This document shows, one piece after another, positions 1 to 10,224 of a stretch of DNA of 64,000 bases (position 1 is the stretch's first letter; every line of letters starts with the position of its first letter). Source of the stretch: Planctomycetota bacterium (GTDB lineage Bacteria; Planctomycetota; Planctomycetia; Pirellulales; Pirellulaceae); the NCBI GenBank assembly GCA_016872725.1, contig VGZC01000020.1:21877-85876 (forward strand), in the 5' to 3' direction. The notes below the pieces were generated by a model that saw nothing but the letters and a program-made list of their open reading frames with translations, did no database searches and was not told where the DNA came from. Made by a program: the position numbers and the translations under genes.

Positions 1-155
1 GCACGCATTTCGATCGGGAAGTGGACGCGGCGATCAAGACGTCGACGTCATTGATCGAACCGCTCATGATCTGCGTCATGGGCGTCGTGGTCGGCGGGAT
101 CGGCATGGGATTGATGCTCCCCATCTTCTCGATCAGCCGATCGGTCGGCCACTAG
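1..155 (+). CDS. Type II secretion / type IV pilus inner-membrane protein F, C-terminal fragment
   Basis: Only about the last 50 codons are inside the window; the gene begins upstream. The translation has an amphipathic segment with [16 protein letters not shown], then a glycine- and methionine-rich hydrophobic helix ([19 protein letters not shown]) and a short polar end. That is the layout of the last transmembrane helix of GspF/PilC proteins, which form the inner-membrane platform of type II secretion systems and type IV pili. The stop codon overlaps the 3' end of rpsU by four bases, so the two genes converge. A prepilin peptidase elsewhere in the window (54874-56166) fits the same machinery. 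With this little sequence, a choice between secretion and pilus roles is not possible. Confidence 0.75.
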   Translation, partial: THFDREVDAAIKTSTSLIEPLMICVMGVVVGGIGMGLMLPIFSISRSVGH

Positions 156-343
156 ACCGGCAACCGCGTGCGGCGGGACCGGCGTTCCGCGCGGAGCCGC
201 GCTCGGCGGCGAATCTCGCTCGGCTTCTCATAGTACTCGCGGCGCCGCATTTCCTTTTTGATGCCGCTCCGCTCGACCAGCTTGCGGAATCGGCGCACCG
301 CGTCTTGAATGCTCTCGCGTTCGCGTACGATCAAACGAACCAT
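152..343 (-). CDS. rpsU: 30S ribosomal protein bS21
   Basis: This encodes a 63-residue, very basic protein of the small ribosomal subunit, where bS21 sits near the anti-Shine-Dalgarno end of 16S rRNA and helps initiation. The sequence starts [19 protein letters not shown], followed by a conserved lysine/arginine helix with [14 protein letters not shown], the usual bS21 core. Length is normal for the family. The C-terminal end is arginine-rich ([13 protein letters not shown]). The gene stands alone, converging on the secretion F gene and separated from comEC by about 220 bp with no other gene. Identification is firm from the motif order and size. Confidence 0.93.
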   Translation of the reverse strand: MVRLIVRERESIQDAVRRFRKLVERSGIKKEMRRREYYEKPSEIRRRARLRAERRSRRTRLPV

Positions 344-561
344 TCGTCCTCCCGATTATCCGTCGACGAAACCAAGAACGTAAACCAAAACCCGATCGCA
401 ATCCCCATTGCGGGCATGAGGCGAGTCGCGCAGTCTACCGAAAACCGGATCGCCGTTCCAGCCCTTCCCGGCCGCTCGCCGAACAAACCCCCAAGAAAAA
501 CAACGGCCGGAAGCCTCCGCCAAGAACCGCCGGACCGCGGCGCAACCGATTGGCCGTCCAC

Positions 562-3030
562 CTACCTTGCGGACAGGTACGGCGTCACGTCCAACCGGCC
601 GTCGGAACCGATCACCAGTTCGATGGCTCCCCATTCGGCCGTATTCCACACCCGTGTTCCCGATCGGGTGTAGGCATCCAGCGTCACGGGGGAAATCGGT
701 CCAGCGGCGCTCACGATCGCGTGCCGGGCCTTGGCCCAGCGAGCCCACGATTCCTGGTTGGCCGACGCGCTACCGTGATGGGGCGCCATGACGGCGTCGA
801 TCGGGCGGGCCGGCCGCGCGACGAGCATCGATTGGCCCCCGCCTTCGACGTCCCCCGGCAGCAAGACGGTCCGGCCCGCGTACCGGACCAGCACGACGAG
901 GCTCTGTTCGTTGTCATTCCGTCCCGCGAAACCGTTTGGGGGGTGCGTCACGTCGAAAAAGACGCCATCCCCCAGGGCCACCGAATCGCCGGCCGCCACG
1001 TGCCGGATGGGAATCCGCTGTCGCCGGACGCGTGAGTCGAGTTCGCCGAGCCAGGATGCCGCTCCGCTGGGGATTTCGCCATGGATGGCAAACCGGTCGA
1101 CCGGAAACCGCGCGAAGATGCCGGCCATCGCGTTGAAATGGTCCGCGTCGAAATGCGAGAGGATCACGAGGTCGAGCCGACGGACTCGGCGATTCCAGAG
1201 CGTGCGGGAGACGCTGTCGACGATCCCGGCGGGCGGACCGAGGTGTCCGGCGTCGTAGAGGACATTGGCGCCGCCGGGCAGTTCCAGGAGCACGCACGTG
1301 CCGTGTCCGACCGAAAAGAACGTCGCGCGCAGCATGCCCTTGCGATCCGAACGGGCGAATAGGCAAGTGAGCACCGTGACCCCGAACACCAGCGCGCAGG
1401 CCGCATGCCATCCGCGCCGCGACCGACCCCGCGACGCCGCGGCGATCCCCAGGACGGCGTAGAACGCGGCGATCAGAGGCCATGGCGGAGCCGGAAACCA
1501 CGCGTCGGAAACGGGCACGCGGTCGGCCCAGCCGATCATCGCCAATGCCGCGCGAAGACTCCCTTCGCATGCCCACGCGGCGCCGTCCGACAAGCCGGGC
1601 ACGGCACCACCGGTCATCAGCAGGAGGAAGCCGAAACCCAGCGCGCCGGCGATCGGGAACCAAAGCAAGGGGCTCGCGACGATCACCATCGGGCTCGCCC
1701 GATGAAAATAGTGCACGATCAACGGCAGCGTCGCCAGCCAGACCATGCCTCCACACCAGGTGTCCCACAGCAATCGGCGGCCGATCGATCGCAGGCACCG
1801 CGACCATGCGGGTCGAGCCGATTCGATCAGCCGATCGAGCGGGTCGATGGGGGGCAGTGTCCATTCGGGACGGCGCGTCGCGAGCAACGTGGCGACGGCG
1901 AGGAAACTGAGTTGCACGCCCGCCCGCAGGATCTGAAGCGGATTGAGGCAGACGACAAGCAGGACGCCGGCGCCGAGCAGATTCCAATTCGAGAAGGGAC
2001 GGTGGATGAGCCGGGCGACACTCACGCCGACCGCGAGCATGGCCGCGCGCACGACCGGCGGTTGGCCCGTCGTGAGCACCGTGTAGGGCAGGACGAACAC
2101 GATGGCCGACCAGAGCGCCGCGCGGCGGCTCAGCAGGCCGATCCGAGCCGCGAAGAAGACGGCGTAGACGAGCATTCCCAGATGCATGCCCGAGATGGCC
2201 AGGAGGTGGATCGTGCCGGTCCGCAGGAACGGTTCGAGCATCTCGTCATCGAGTCCGTCCCGACTGCCCAGCAACAGGGCGGAGGCGACGGGAGCGGACC
2301 GAGGCGAAAGATGGTGGTCCAGGACGGCTCGGCAGGCGCGTCGGAGCCGATCGAGGAGGAAGCGCGCGTCCCAGACCCGGGCGGCGGACAGCCTCCGCAT
2401 GGCCGACAGCCGGTCGATGTGCACGTCGAACAGCTCCCGCCGGGACCTCGCGGCGGCGCGGCGGTCGAATTCGTCGGGGTTCCTGGGCCCTTCCATGGCC
2501 CGAATCCGGCCCCACACGCGAAACGCGTCGCCGGCGCTCCACGCGGGATCGATCGAGCCGGGCACGTGGAGTCGCGCCCGGCCCGAAGCCGTTCTCCACG
2601 CGCGGCCGTCCCGAACGCGGAGGATGCGGATCGGAATGGTGGTGACGATCTCCTCCGACGCGAATCCACGCGCCTCGGCGATCCATGTCCGGGACTCGCC
2701 GTCCAGCTCGACGTCGAGCACGGCCGGAAGATCGCGGCTCGGCGCGGATCGTCCGAGTTCGTCCGCGCGGACGATCCGCCACCGCGCGGCGGTCCACGCG
2801 CCCGCCACCACGGCGACGGCGGCGAGGGCGAGCGTGACGCAGGCCGTGCGGGATCGGGCCGACCGTTTCGCGATCAGCCATGCGGCGAAGACGGCGAGCA
2901 ATAAGGCGTGCCAGCCGGCGAGCGGAATCGGGAGGAACCGGGCGCACGCGACGCCCGCGCACGCCGCGCACGCGGCCGCGAGCAGCGGTTGCCGGTCGAC
3001 TCCGTTCCCTTCCCCGCGCGTTCCGCCCAC
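562..3030 (-). CDS. comEC: ComEC/Rec2 DNA-uptake channel protein with MBL-fold domain
   Basis: This 822-residue membrane protein is of the ComEC/Rec2 type, the channel that carries single-stranded DNA across the inner membrane in natural competence. The N-terminal third has a few hydrophobic helices and a soluble OB-like segment. The middle carries the multi-helix Competence domain, including HLLAISGMHLGMLVY, a hallmark stretch. The C-terminal 270 residues form a metallo-beta-lactamase-like domain with SVGHGTCVLLELPGG, the metal motif LSHFDADHFNAM, and MAPHHGSASANQESW. All three regions are present and the length is typical. The start is a GTG; no in-frame ATG nearby looks better. Pyruvate kinase lies 91 bp upstream on the same strand, so co-transcription is possible. 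Whether the host is naturally competent cannot be told from this gene alone. Confidence 0.92.
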   Translation of the reverse strand: MGGTRGEGNGVDRQPLLAAACAACAGVACARFLPIPLAGWHALLLAVFAAWLIAKRSARSRTACVTLALAAVAVVAGAWTAARWRIVRADELGRSAPSRDLPAVLDVELDGESRTWIAEARGFASEEIVTTIPIRILRVRDGRAWRTASGRARLHVPGSIDPAWSAGDAFRVWGRIRAMEGPRNPDEFDRRAAARSRRELFDVHIDRLSAMRRLSAARVWDARFLLDRLRRACRAVLDHHLSPRSAPVASALLLGSRDGLDDEMLEPFLRTGTIHLLAISGMHLGMLVYAVFFAARIGLLSRRAALWSAIVFVLPYTVLTTGQPPVVRAAMLAVGVSVARLIHRPFSNWNLLGAGVLLVVCLNPLQILRAGVQLSFLAVATLLATRRPEWTLPPIDPLDRLIESARPAWSRCLRSIGRRLLWDTWCGGMVWLATLPLIVHYFHRASPMVIVASPLLWFPIAGALGFGFLLLMTGGAVPGLSDGAAWACEGSLRAALAMIGWADRVPVSDAWFPAPPWPLIAAFYAVLGIAAASRGRSRRGWHAACALVFGVTVLTCLFARSDRKGMLRATFFSVGHGTCVLLELPGGANVLYDAGHLGPPAGIVDSVSRTLWNRRVRRLDLVILSHFDADHFNAMAGIFARFPVDRFAIHGEIPSGAASWLGELDSRVRRQRIPIRHVAAGDSVALGDGVFFDVTHPPNGFAGRNDNEQSLVVLVRYAGRTVLLPGDVEGGGQSMLVARPARPIDAVMAPHHGSASANQESWARWAKARHAIVSAAGPISPVTLDAYTRSGTRVWNTAEWGAIELVIGSDGRLDVTPYLSAR

Positions 3031-3121
3031 GGTCCGTTCCCCGCGCCGCCCCCATCCAGCCTATTGGTACGCGGGCCGAGCGATCGGGCCAAGCGGAAAT
3101 GACAAGGATCTGTCACTCGTT

Positions 3122-4588
3122 TCAGGGGGTTTCGTGGACGGCCACCAGATTATGGGCGGTCGGGACGAGGTCGGTGCCGGTGACGAAGACCGTCCGATCG
3201 CCGCTCCGCAATACGCCCTCGGCGATCCCCCACGCTTCAATGAACGCGCGCAATTGCGGCCCGTGGTTGATCGGCGCGCCGCGCAGCGGAATGATCCCCC
3301 AGAACAGGCACATCCGCCGGAGCACGGCCTCGGAGTCGCTCACGCCGACGGTCGGAATGAAGTCCCTCTGCTTGCTCTTGACGCGCGCCGTGTTTCCCGA
3401 CCGGGTCGCGACGACGACGAGCGACGCGGAGAGCTGCGAGGCGATCCGTCCGGCTCCGTAGGTGACGGCGGCCGTGATCGGATGCACGCCCGCGAGGGCC
3501 GCGACGGGAGGCGGTTCGGGCGCCGTGTCCCGCAGCATCTGCTCCGCCGCCGCCATGATCCGGTTCATCATGCCGACCGTCTCGAGCGGGTACTTTCCGA
3601 TCGCCGTCTCGCCCGACAGCATGCAGGCATCGGCGCCGTCGAGGATCGCGTTCGCCACATCGGTGACTTCGGCGCGCGTCGGGCGGATCGACGATTGCAT
3701 GCTGTCGAGCATCTGCGTGGCGACGATCACCGGCTTCAGGTGGCGGCGGCACGCGGCGATGATCCGTTTTTGAGCGGCGGGCGTTTCGGCGATGTCGATT
3801 TCGACGCCCAAATCGCCCCGCGCCACCATCACGGCGTCGGCCGCCGCCACGATTTCGTCGAGGGCGACGAGGCTCTCCCGCTTTTCGATCTTCGCGATGA
3901 TCATGGCGTTCGAGCCGCCCGCGCGGAGCCGGTCGCGCAGCGCCAGCACGTCGGCCGATTCGCGAACGAAACTCAGCCCCACGAAATCGATCTCCCGCGA
4001 ACAGGCCCACGTGACGTTTTCCTCGTCCTCCGCCGTCATCGCCGCGACCGACAGTTTCGCGTTCGGGACGTTGATCCCCTGCCGACTGCGCACTTCCCCG
4101 CCGCTCACCACGCGCAGCGCGACTCGGCCGCCCGCCTTCGCGATAACTTCCATCGCGACCGCGCCGTCGGCGAACACGACCAGGTTGCCGACCGCCAGAT
4201 CATCGATGAGCGATGTGAACGTCGTCACCAACTCGGTCGCATCGCTCGATCGCTCCCCGGCGGTGAACGAGAACTCCCGCCCGACCGCGCATAGGCGCGG
4301 GCCTTCGCCCAATTCCCCCAACCGGATCTTCGGCCCGGCGAGATCGATGAGGATGGCGATCGGCCTGCCGATCCGCTCGCCGACCGCGCGGATCCGACCG
4401 ACCATGGTTTCATGGAACGCCCGGCCCCCGTGCGCCATGTTGATGCGGAACACGTCGACGCCGGACCTCGCGAGCTGTTCCAGCATCTCGGACGCCTCGC
4501 ACGCGGGACCTACCGTCGCGACCGTTTTTGTGCGAACCTGATGATCGCGGGGGACGCGCGGCGCGAAGCCGAGGGGCGAGCGTTCCAT
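3122..4588 (-). CDS. pyk: Pyruvate kinase
   Basis: This catalyses the last step of glycolysis, phosphoenolpyruvate plus ADP to pyruvate plus ATP, in the cytoplasm. The 488-residue product has the N-terminal RTKTVATVGPAC strand, the substrate-site RINMAHG, the catalytic-lysine region IIAKIEKRESL, the metal site MVARGDLGVEIDI, and MLSGETAIGKYPLETV. A C-terminal regulatory domain ends around DSEAVLRRMCLFWG. The frame stays open for 107 codons further upstream, but that stretch is low-complexity and overlaps the divergent gene at 4731. The chosen ATG is preceded by AAGGA at a good distance, and homologues start just before the RTKT strand. Divergent from the DUF6174-like gene, it shares a 142-bp intergenic region. 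Confidence 0.94.
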   Translation of the reverse strand: MERSPLGFAPRVPRDHQVRTKTVATVGPACEASEMLEQLARSGVDVFRINMAHGGRAFHETMVGRIRAVGERIGRPIAILIDLAGPKIRLGELGEGPRLCAVGREFSFTAGERSSDATELVTTFTSLIDDLAVGNLVVFADGAVAMEVIAKAGGRVALRVVSGGEVRSRQGINVPNAKLSVAAMTAEDEENVTWACSREIDFVGLSFVRESADVLALRDRLRAGGSNAMIIAKIEKRESLVALDEIVAAADAVMVARGDLGVEIDIAETPAAQKRIIAACRRHLKPVIVATQMLDSMQSSIRPTRAEVTDVANAILDGADACMLSGETAIGKYPLETVGMMNRIMAAAEQMLRDTAPEPPPVAALAGVHPITAAVTYGAGRIASQLSASLVVVATRSGNTARVKSKQRDFIPTVGVSDSEAVLRRMCLFWGIIPLRGAPINHGPQLRAFIEAWGIAEGVLRSGDRTVFVTGTDLVPTAHNLVAVHETP

Positions 4589-4730
4589 GAGGCGGTCCTT
4601 ACCTGGCAAGTCGTCCAACGTCCGTGAGGCTTGTCCGCGACGCCGATGAACGAGGACGCATCCGTTCGCCGGCGCGACGCGTCCATTATGGACCGGCGAG
4701 GCGGCCTTTGACGAGTGGCGCGAGGCGCGT

Positions 4731-5348
4731 GTGATCGAATCGCATTCCATCGAATCCCCGGAACCCGAACCCGAACCGCGCGTCGAGCTCGCCGCCGACC
4801 CGTCGGCGGCCGGTCCGCGCGCGGCGTCCCCGACCGCTCGACGATTCGCCTGGGCGATCGGGATCGGCTTCATCGTGACGGCCGCCGTGCTCATCGTTCC
4901 GCGGATCATCCAAGGGAACGGGTACGTCGTCCTCGATCGGCCCGGATTCGAGGCCGCCGTCGCGCGGTGGCGGTCGCGCGCGCCGGCCGACTACGATATC
5001 CGGATCGATGTCACGGGACGGCAGGCCGCGTCGTACCGCGTGGAAGTCCGCGACGGCGAACCGATCGCCGCGTACCGCAACGACCATCCGCTTCCTCAGC
5101 GGCGCTCCTGGATGACGTGGACCGTGCCGGGCATCTTCGGCACGGTGGAATCGGACCTGCGGCAACTCGAAAGCGCGGAGCGGGGGGAACCGGGGATTCC
5201 CGGCCTGTCGGTGCTCGTCCTGTTCGATCCCCGGTACGGAATCCCCACACGCTACGTGCGCGCGGAAAGCGCGTCCGGATCGCCGAATCCCGAGGTCACG
5301 TGGGAAGTGACTCGGTTCTCGATTCCGGGCTCGACCGACCCGCCGTGA
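4731..5348 (+). CDS. Membrane-anchored DUF6174-like protein
   Basis: This encodes 205 residues. The first 35 are acidic and proline-rich (PEPEPEPRVE). A single hydrophobic segment follows (about residues 39-58, WAIGIGFIVTAAVLIVP), then a soluble domain of about 140 residues. The soluble part begins RWRSRAPADYDIRIDV, with VEVRDGEPIAAYRND and a later VLFDPRYGIPTRY. This order (x-A-PADYD-I, a charged beta strand, then DPRYGIPTR) resembles DUF6174 proteins, whose function is unknown. A type II membrane topology with the domain outside the cytoplasm is inferred. The start codon is GTG, since the only upstream ATG in frame is followed at once by a stop. Gene edges and coding status are well supported; the family label is less so. 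Confidence 0.7.
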   Translation: MIESHSIESPEPEPEPRVELAADPSAAGPRAASPTARRFAWAIGIGFIVTAAVLIVPRIIQGNGYVVLDRPGFEAAVARWRSRAPADYDIRIDVTGRQAASYRVEVRDGEPIAAYRNDHPLPQRRSWMTWTVPGIFGTVESDLRQLESAERGEPGIPGLSVLVLFDPRYGIPTRYVRAESASGSPNPEVTWEVTRFSIPGSTDPP

Positions 5349-5423
5349 CGGACGGTCCGTCGATTCGGCGCGGTTGACTCGATCCGCTTCATCCGAACGG
5401 CCCCGCATCGTACTCGGAAACGC

Positions 5424-6226
5424 ATGACCTATTGGAACGAAAAAGCGGCGCTTGTGACCGGCGGCTCGGCCGGACTCGGCAAGGCGATCGCCCGTTCGCT
5501 CGTGTCGGCCGGCGCGCGTGTGGCGCTCGTCGCGCGCGACGCATCGAACTTGCGGAGCGCGGCGGATGAGCTTGGCGGAGCCGCTCGGGGCGTCGTGTCG
5601 ATTCCCGCCGACGTGACGCGCGAGGACGACGTGGCGCGGATGGCCGAACGAGCCGGGTCGGAGCTGGGGACGATCGACGGGCTGTTCCACGGCGCGGGGC
5701 GATCCGACCGCGGCGAGGCGCTCGCGACGCCCGTGTCGCGTTTCGACGAACTGTGGCGCATCAACTTCGTCGCCGCCGTGCTCTGCGCTCAGGCGCTCGC
5801 GCCCGCGCTGCGCGCGGCGCGGGGCCATCTCGTCCTGATCGGATCGCTCGCTTCCAAATCGGCGTCGCGCCATCTGGGCGCTTATCCCGCCGCGAAATTC
5901 GCGCTCGCCGCGTTCGCGCAGCAGATGCGGCTGGAACACGACGCCCGCGAACTCCATACGCTGCTCGTCTGCCCCGGGCCCCTCGCGCGCGTCGACGCGG
6001 GCTCGCGATACGACGCGCGCGCCGTCGGCCTGCCGACTCGGCCCGCCGCCCGGGCGGCGGCGTCAAACTCAAGGGCCTCGACCCCGAGCGGCTCGCCGCG
6101 CGCATCCTCGACGCCTGCCGGGATCGGCGGGCCGAGTTGATCGTGCCGGGCCGAGCCCGCATGCTGTTCGCATTGTCCCAGTTGTCGCCCGCATGGGGCG
6201 ATTGGTTCGTCCGTCGGATGACATAA
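5424..6226 (+). pseudogene. Short-chain dehydrogenase/reductase with apparent one-base frameshift
   Basis: The reading frame from ATG 5424 gives a classical SDR: cofactor motif TGGSAGLGKAIARSL (about residues 12-26), an Asn in LWRINFVAAV, and the catalytic Ser and YxxxK in LIGSLASKSASRHLGAYPAAK. Around 6045-6060 this frame turns into low-complexity sequence. The next frame picks up a sensible SDR C-terminus (KGLDPERLAARILDACRDR, then SQLSPAWGDWFVRRMT) ending at 6226. Joining the two gives about 267 residues, normal for the family and similar to ketosphinganine-reductase-like or DltE-like SDRs. The break falls in a perfect 18-bp GC palindrome at 6043-6060, a place where reads and assemblies often lose a base, so the gene may be intact in the organism. 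Substrate unknown. Confidence 0.75.
6043..6060. repeat. Perfect 18-bp GC palindrome inside the broken SDR gene
   Basis: CCGCCGCCC followed directly by its reverse complement GGGCGGCGG, with no loop. It coincides with the point where the SDR reading frame breaks. A stem of this strength can stall polymerases and collapse in read data. Confidence 0.85.
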
Positions 6227-6278
6227 GGCCCGCCGGAAGTTCCATCGCATTGTGGTTGCCGCTACAGGAGTCACGTCC

Positions 6279-7727
6279 ATGTTCCTTCCGCACGCTCGAC
6301 CATTCGCCGCCCGCGCGCCGCGCCCGGAACGGAGTTCCTTCCGCACGCTGGTCCCCATGTTCGCCGCGATCGCGACGATCGCGATCGCCGTTCCGATGTC
6401 GCGCGCCGAGTCCGAGGACCGGCCCAACATCGTGGTCATTTTTTGCGACGATCTTGGGTACGGCGATTTCTCCTGCTATGGACATCCGACGATCCGGACG
6501 CCGAACGTCGACCGGATGGCGGCGGAGGGCCTTCGGTTCACGCAGTTCTATTCGGCGGCGCCGGTGTGTACGCCGAGCCGCGCGGCGCTGCTCACCGGAC
6601 GGCTCCCCATCCGCAACGGATTGGTCGGAGGCAAACGGCGCGTCCTCTTCCACGACTCGAAACGCGGACTGCCCGCCGACGAGATCACGATCGCCGAAGT
6701 CCTCCAAGGCGCGGGATACGCGACGGCGTGCGTCGGCAAATGGCACTTGGGCCATCTGCCGCCCTATCTCCCGGGCGCGCACGGGTTCGACACCTATTTC
6801 GGCATCCCCTATTCGAACGACATGGACCGCACGGCCGCGGCGCCCGAGGGCCGCGCCGCGTTCCTGGATCCCAAGATCGCGTACTGGAACGTGCCCCTGA
6901 TGCGGCAGGATTCGATCATCGAACGGCCTGCGGACCAGACCACGATCACCCGACGTTACACCGAGGAGGCGGTCGCGTTCATCCGCAAGAACGCGTCGAA
7001 GCCGTTCTTCCTGTACCTGGCCCATTCGATGCCCCACGTGCCGCTCTTCCGGTCCCCCGAGTTCGAGAATCGCAGTCCGCGCGGCCTTTTCGGCGACGTC
7101 GTCGAGGAAGTCGATTGGAGCGTCGGCGCCGTCCTCGACGCGCTGCGCGCCGAGGGCCTTTCCGAAAAGACGCTCGTTCTCCTGACGAGCGACAACGGGC
7201 CTTGGACGACATTCGGCGTGAATGGAGGCTCGGCCGGACTCCTGCGCGGCGGGAAGGGAAGCACGTGGGAGGGTGGGATGCGCGAACCGGCCGTGGCGTG
7301 GTGGCCCGGCCGGATTCCCGCGGGCCGCGTCACCGCGGAACTCGCCTGCACGACCGATCTCTTCGCGACCGTGCACGGACTCTTGAAAATCCCCCTTCCC
7401 GACGACCGGCCGCTCGACAGCCACGACATCACGCCCGTCCTCACCGGCGCGGGACCGTCGCCGCGCCGCGATGTCTTCTATTATCGCGACAGCACGTTGA
7501 TGGCCGTGCGGCGCGGGCCGTGGAAGATGCACCTGATCACGCAGGCCGGATACGGGCAACCTGAGCCCGTCGAGCATGCTCCTCCCCTGCTCTTCCATCT
7601 CGAACATGATCCAGGCGAATCGCACAACGTGGCCGAGCGGCATCCGGAAGTGATCGATGAACTCCGCGCGCGGATCGCCGAACACCGCGCGGGATGGACG
7701 CCGCCCCCGTCGCTGCTCGACGATTGA
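6279..7727 (+). CDS. Secreted arylsulfatase (type I, formylglycine-dependent)
   Basis: The 482-residue product is a type I sulfatase, hydrolysing sulfate esters after a Cys is oxidised to formylglycine. An arginine-containing N-terminus and a hydrophobic stretch (VPMFAAIATIAIAVPM) followed by SRAES look like a signal peptide, so an outer location is expected. Motifs in order: metal-binding RPNIVVIFCDDLGYGDFSCYG, the modification site VCTPSRAALLTGR, VGKWHLGHLPPY, then SDNGPWTTFGVNGG and the LFHLEHDPGESHNVAERHPE tail typical of arylsulfatase A-like enzymes. The start chosen is the ATG with AGGAG eight bases upstream; a GTG 27 bases earlier has no such site. The natural substrate, probably a sulfated polysaccharide, cannot be read from the sequence. 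Confidence 0.9.
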   Translation: MFLPHARPFAARAPRPERSSFRTLVPMFAAIATIAIAVPMSRAESEDRPNIVVIFCDDLGYGDFSCYGHPTIRTPNVDRMAAEGLRFTQFYSAAPVCTPSRAALLTGRLPIRNGLVGGKRRVLFHDSKRGLPADEITIAEVLQGAGYATACVGKWHLGHLPPYLPGAHGFDTYFGIPYSNDMDRTAAAPEGRAAFLDPKIAYWNVPLMRQDSIIERPADQTTITRRYTEEAVAFIRKNASKPFFLYLAHSMPHVPLFRSPEFENRSPRGLFGDVVEEVDWSVGAVLDALRAEGLSEKTLVLLTSDNGPWTTFGVNGGSAGLLRGGKGSTWEGGMREPAVAWWPGRIPAGRVTAELACTTDLFATVHGLLKIPLPDDRPLDSHDITPVLTGAGPSPRRDVFYYRDSTLMAVRRGPWKMHLITQAGYGQPEPVEHAPPLLFHLEHDPGESHNVAERHPEVIDELRARIAEHRAGWTPPPSLLDD

Positions 7728-7735
7728 ACGCGGTC

Positions 7736-7812
7736 GCGCGACATTCCGCGCCGTGTCGCGCCCCATTCCGCATCGCGCTCCGACGAGGACAGCGCGACGC
7801 GGAGCGTCGCGC
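7736..7812. repeat. Pair of GC-rich hairpins between sulfatase and xylA
   Basis: Two strong inverted repeats lie just after the sulfatase stop. The first pairs GCGCGACA (7736-7743) with TGTCGCGC (7754-7761). The second pairs GCGCGACGC (7792-7800) with GCGTCGCGC (7804-7812) around a three-base loop. The flanks repeat variants of CGCGACA followed by TTCC or CTCC. They could end transcription of the sulfatase, but there is no T-run, so a small interspersed repeat is as likely. Confidence 0.6.
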
Positions 7813-7917
7813 GACACTCCATCCCGGCGCTTGCGGTCGCGGAAGGAATCTGCCACGATAGCGGCGTTTCGCGTCCACCCGTTTTCCTCGACCTGACGGC
7901 GGAGCAAGGCGACGAAC

Positions 7918-9231
<1,314 letters not shown>

Positions 9232-9332
9232 GCCGTGCCGGCGCGGCGGAACGCGTGATCGCCGCGGTACGGCGCCCCTTGGCGGGCGCGTCGAGGGGCG
9301 GAACGGGTCGTCGGGAATAGGGGGCATGCGGA

Positions 9333-10085
9333 ATGGTCGTTCAAGACGAGGCCGGAGGCGCGTTGGAACGAACCGGCGAGCGCGGGCGTTGCGACGAGCC
9401 GTCGCGGGCCGGGCTTGGCGTCGCGGAGCTCGAACGTTTGCTTCGCCTGAGCGAGCGCGAACTCCGGCTCGTCGGGCTTGAATTGCACGACGGCGCCGCG
9501 CAGCAATTGTCCGCCGCCGTCATGTTCCTCGACGTGGCCATCGCCCAATTGCCGGACGATCCGCAATCGGCGAAGGCGTCGGTCGAGGAGGCCGCGCGCC
9601 GCGCGCGGGACGCGATGCGGCAGATGCGCGAGGTCGTGACGGGCATTCGCCCGCCGGCCCTCGACCAAGACGGGCTCGCCGCCGCGCTCGGCGAATGGGC
9701 CGCTTGCAATCCGTTCCCCTCGATCGACATCGCGTGGGACGTGCGGATCAATTCGATCCGATTGATGCCGACACTCGAACTCGCCGCCTACCGCATCCTT
9801 CAGGAGGCGTTGCGCAATGCCCAGCGGCACGGGCGGGCCAGACGGGCCGCGGTGACGGTGGTCGAGCGGGACGGTATGATCGTGGTCGAGGTTCGCGACG
9901 ACGGATGCGGATTCGACCGGCAAAAGGTGCCTCGCGACCGGTTGGGCCTTGCGGGCATGGAGCAGCGCGCCGAAATGGTCGGCGGCTCGTGCCGCATCGA
10001 GAGCCGTGAAGGAGGCGGAACCGTCGTGCACGCCGAATTGCCCCGTATCGACCGACAACTCGCCGCCCATCACGACGTCGAATGA
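9333..10085 (+). CDS. NarL-type (HisKA_3) sensor histidine kinase without sensor domain
   Basis: This is a 250-residue cytoplasmic kinase. After about 45 polar residues comes the dimerisation and phosphoacceptor helix, with the acceptor His in GLELHDGAAQQLSAAV. It is followed by VVTGIRPPALDQDGLAAAL, typical of the HisKA_3 family that partners NarL/LuxR-type regulators. The ATPase domain shows the N-box ILQEALRNAQRHGRA, the G1 box VRDDGCGFD and GLAGMEQRAEMVGGS. There is no transmembrane segment, PAS or HAMP domain, so input may come through another protein. No response regulator lies next to it, and the following region is the accessory island, so this is an orphan kinase here. Its signal is unknown. 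Confidence 0.85.
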   Translation: MVVQDEAGGALERTGERGRCDEPSRAGLGVAELERLLRLSERELRLVGLELHDGAAQQLSAAVMFLDVAIAQLPDDPQSAKASVEEAARRARDAMRQMREVVTGIRPPALDQDGLAAALGEWAACNPFPSIDIAWDVRINSIRLMPTLELAAYRILQEALRNAQRHGRARRAAVTVVERDGMIVVEVRDDGCGFDRQKVPRDRLGLAGMEQRAEMVGGSCRIESREGGGTVVHAELPRIDRQLAAHHDVE

Positions 10086-10224
10086 AGTCGACGTCTCACA
10101 CGGTACTGCTACACATCGGTTTGTATCGAAAGGACCGCGATGATCGCTGGGGCTATGCGTCGCCGCGGGCGATCTAACCGTTTCAATGATGCAATGGCAA
10201 CGCGATCGACTAAAGGAGGACTAG

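Noticed and set aside
1405..4294. Long plus-strand frames opposite comEC and pyruvate kinase
   Set aside because: The minus-strand genes carry complete family motifs, while these frames are rich in R, D, P and H with no domain.
4589..4909. 107-codon N-terminal extension of pyruvate kinase
   Set aside because: It has low-complexity sequence, overlaps the divergent gene at 4731 and lies beyond the usual family start; the ATG at 4588 has a ribosome site.
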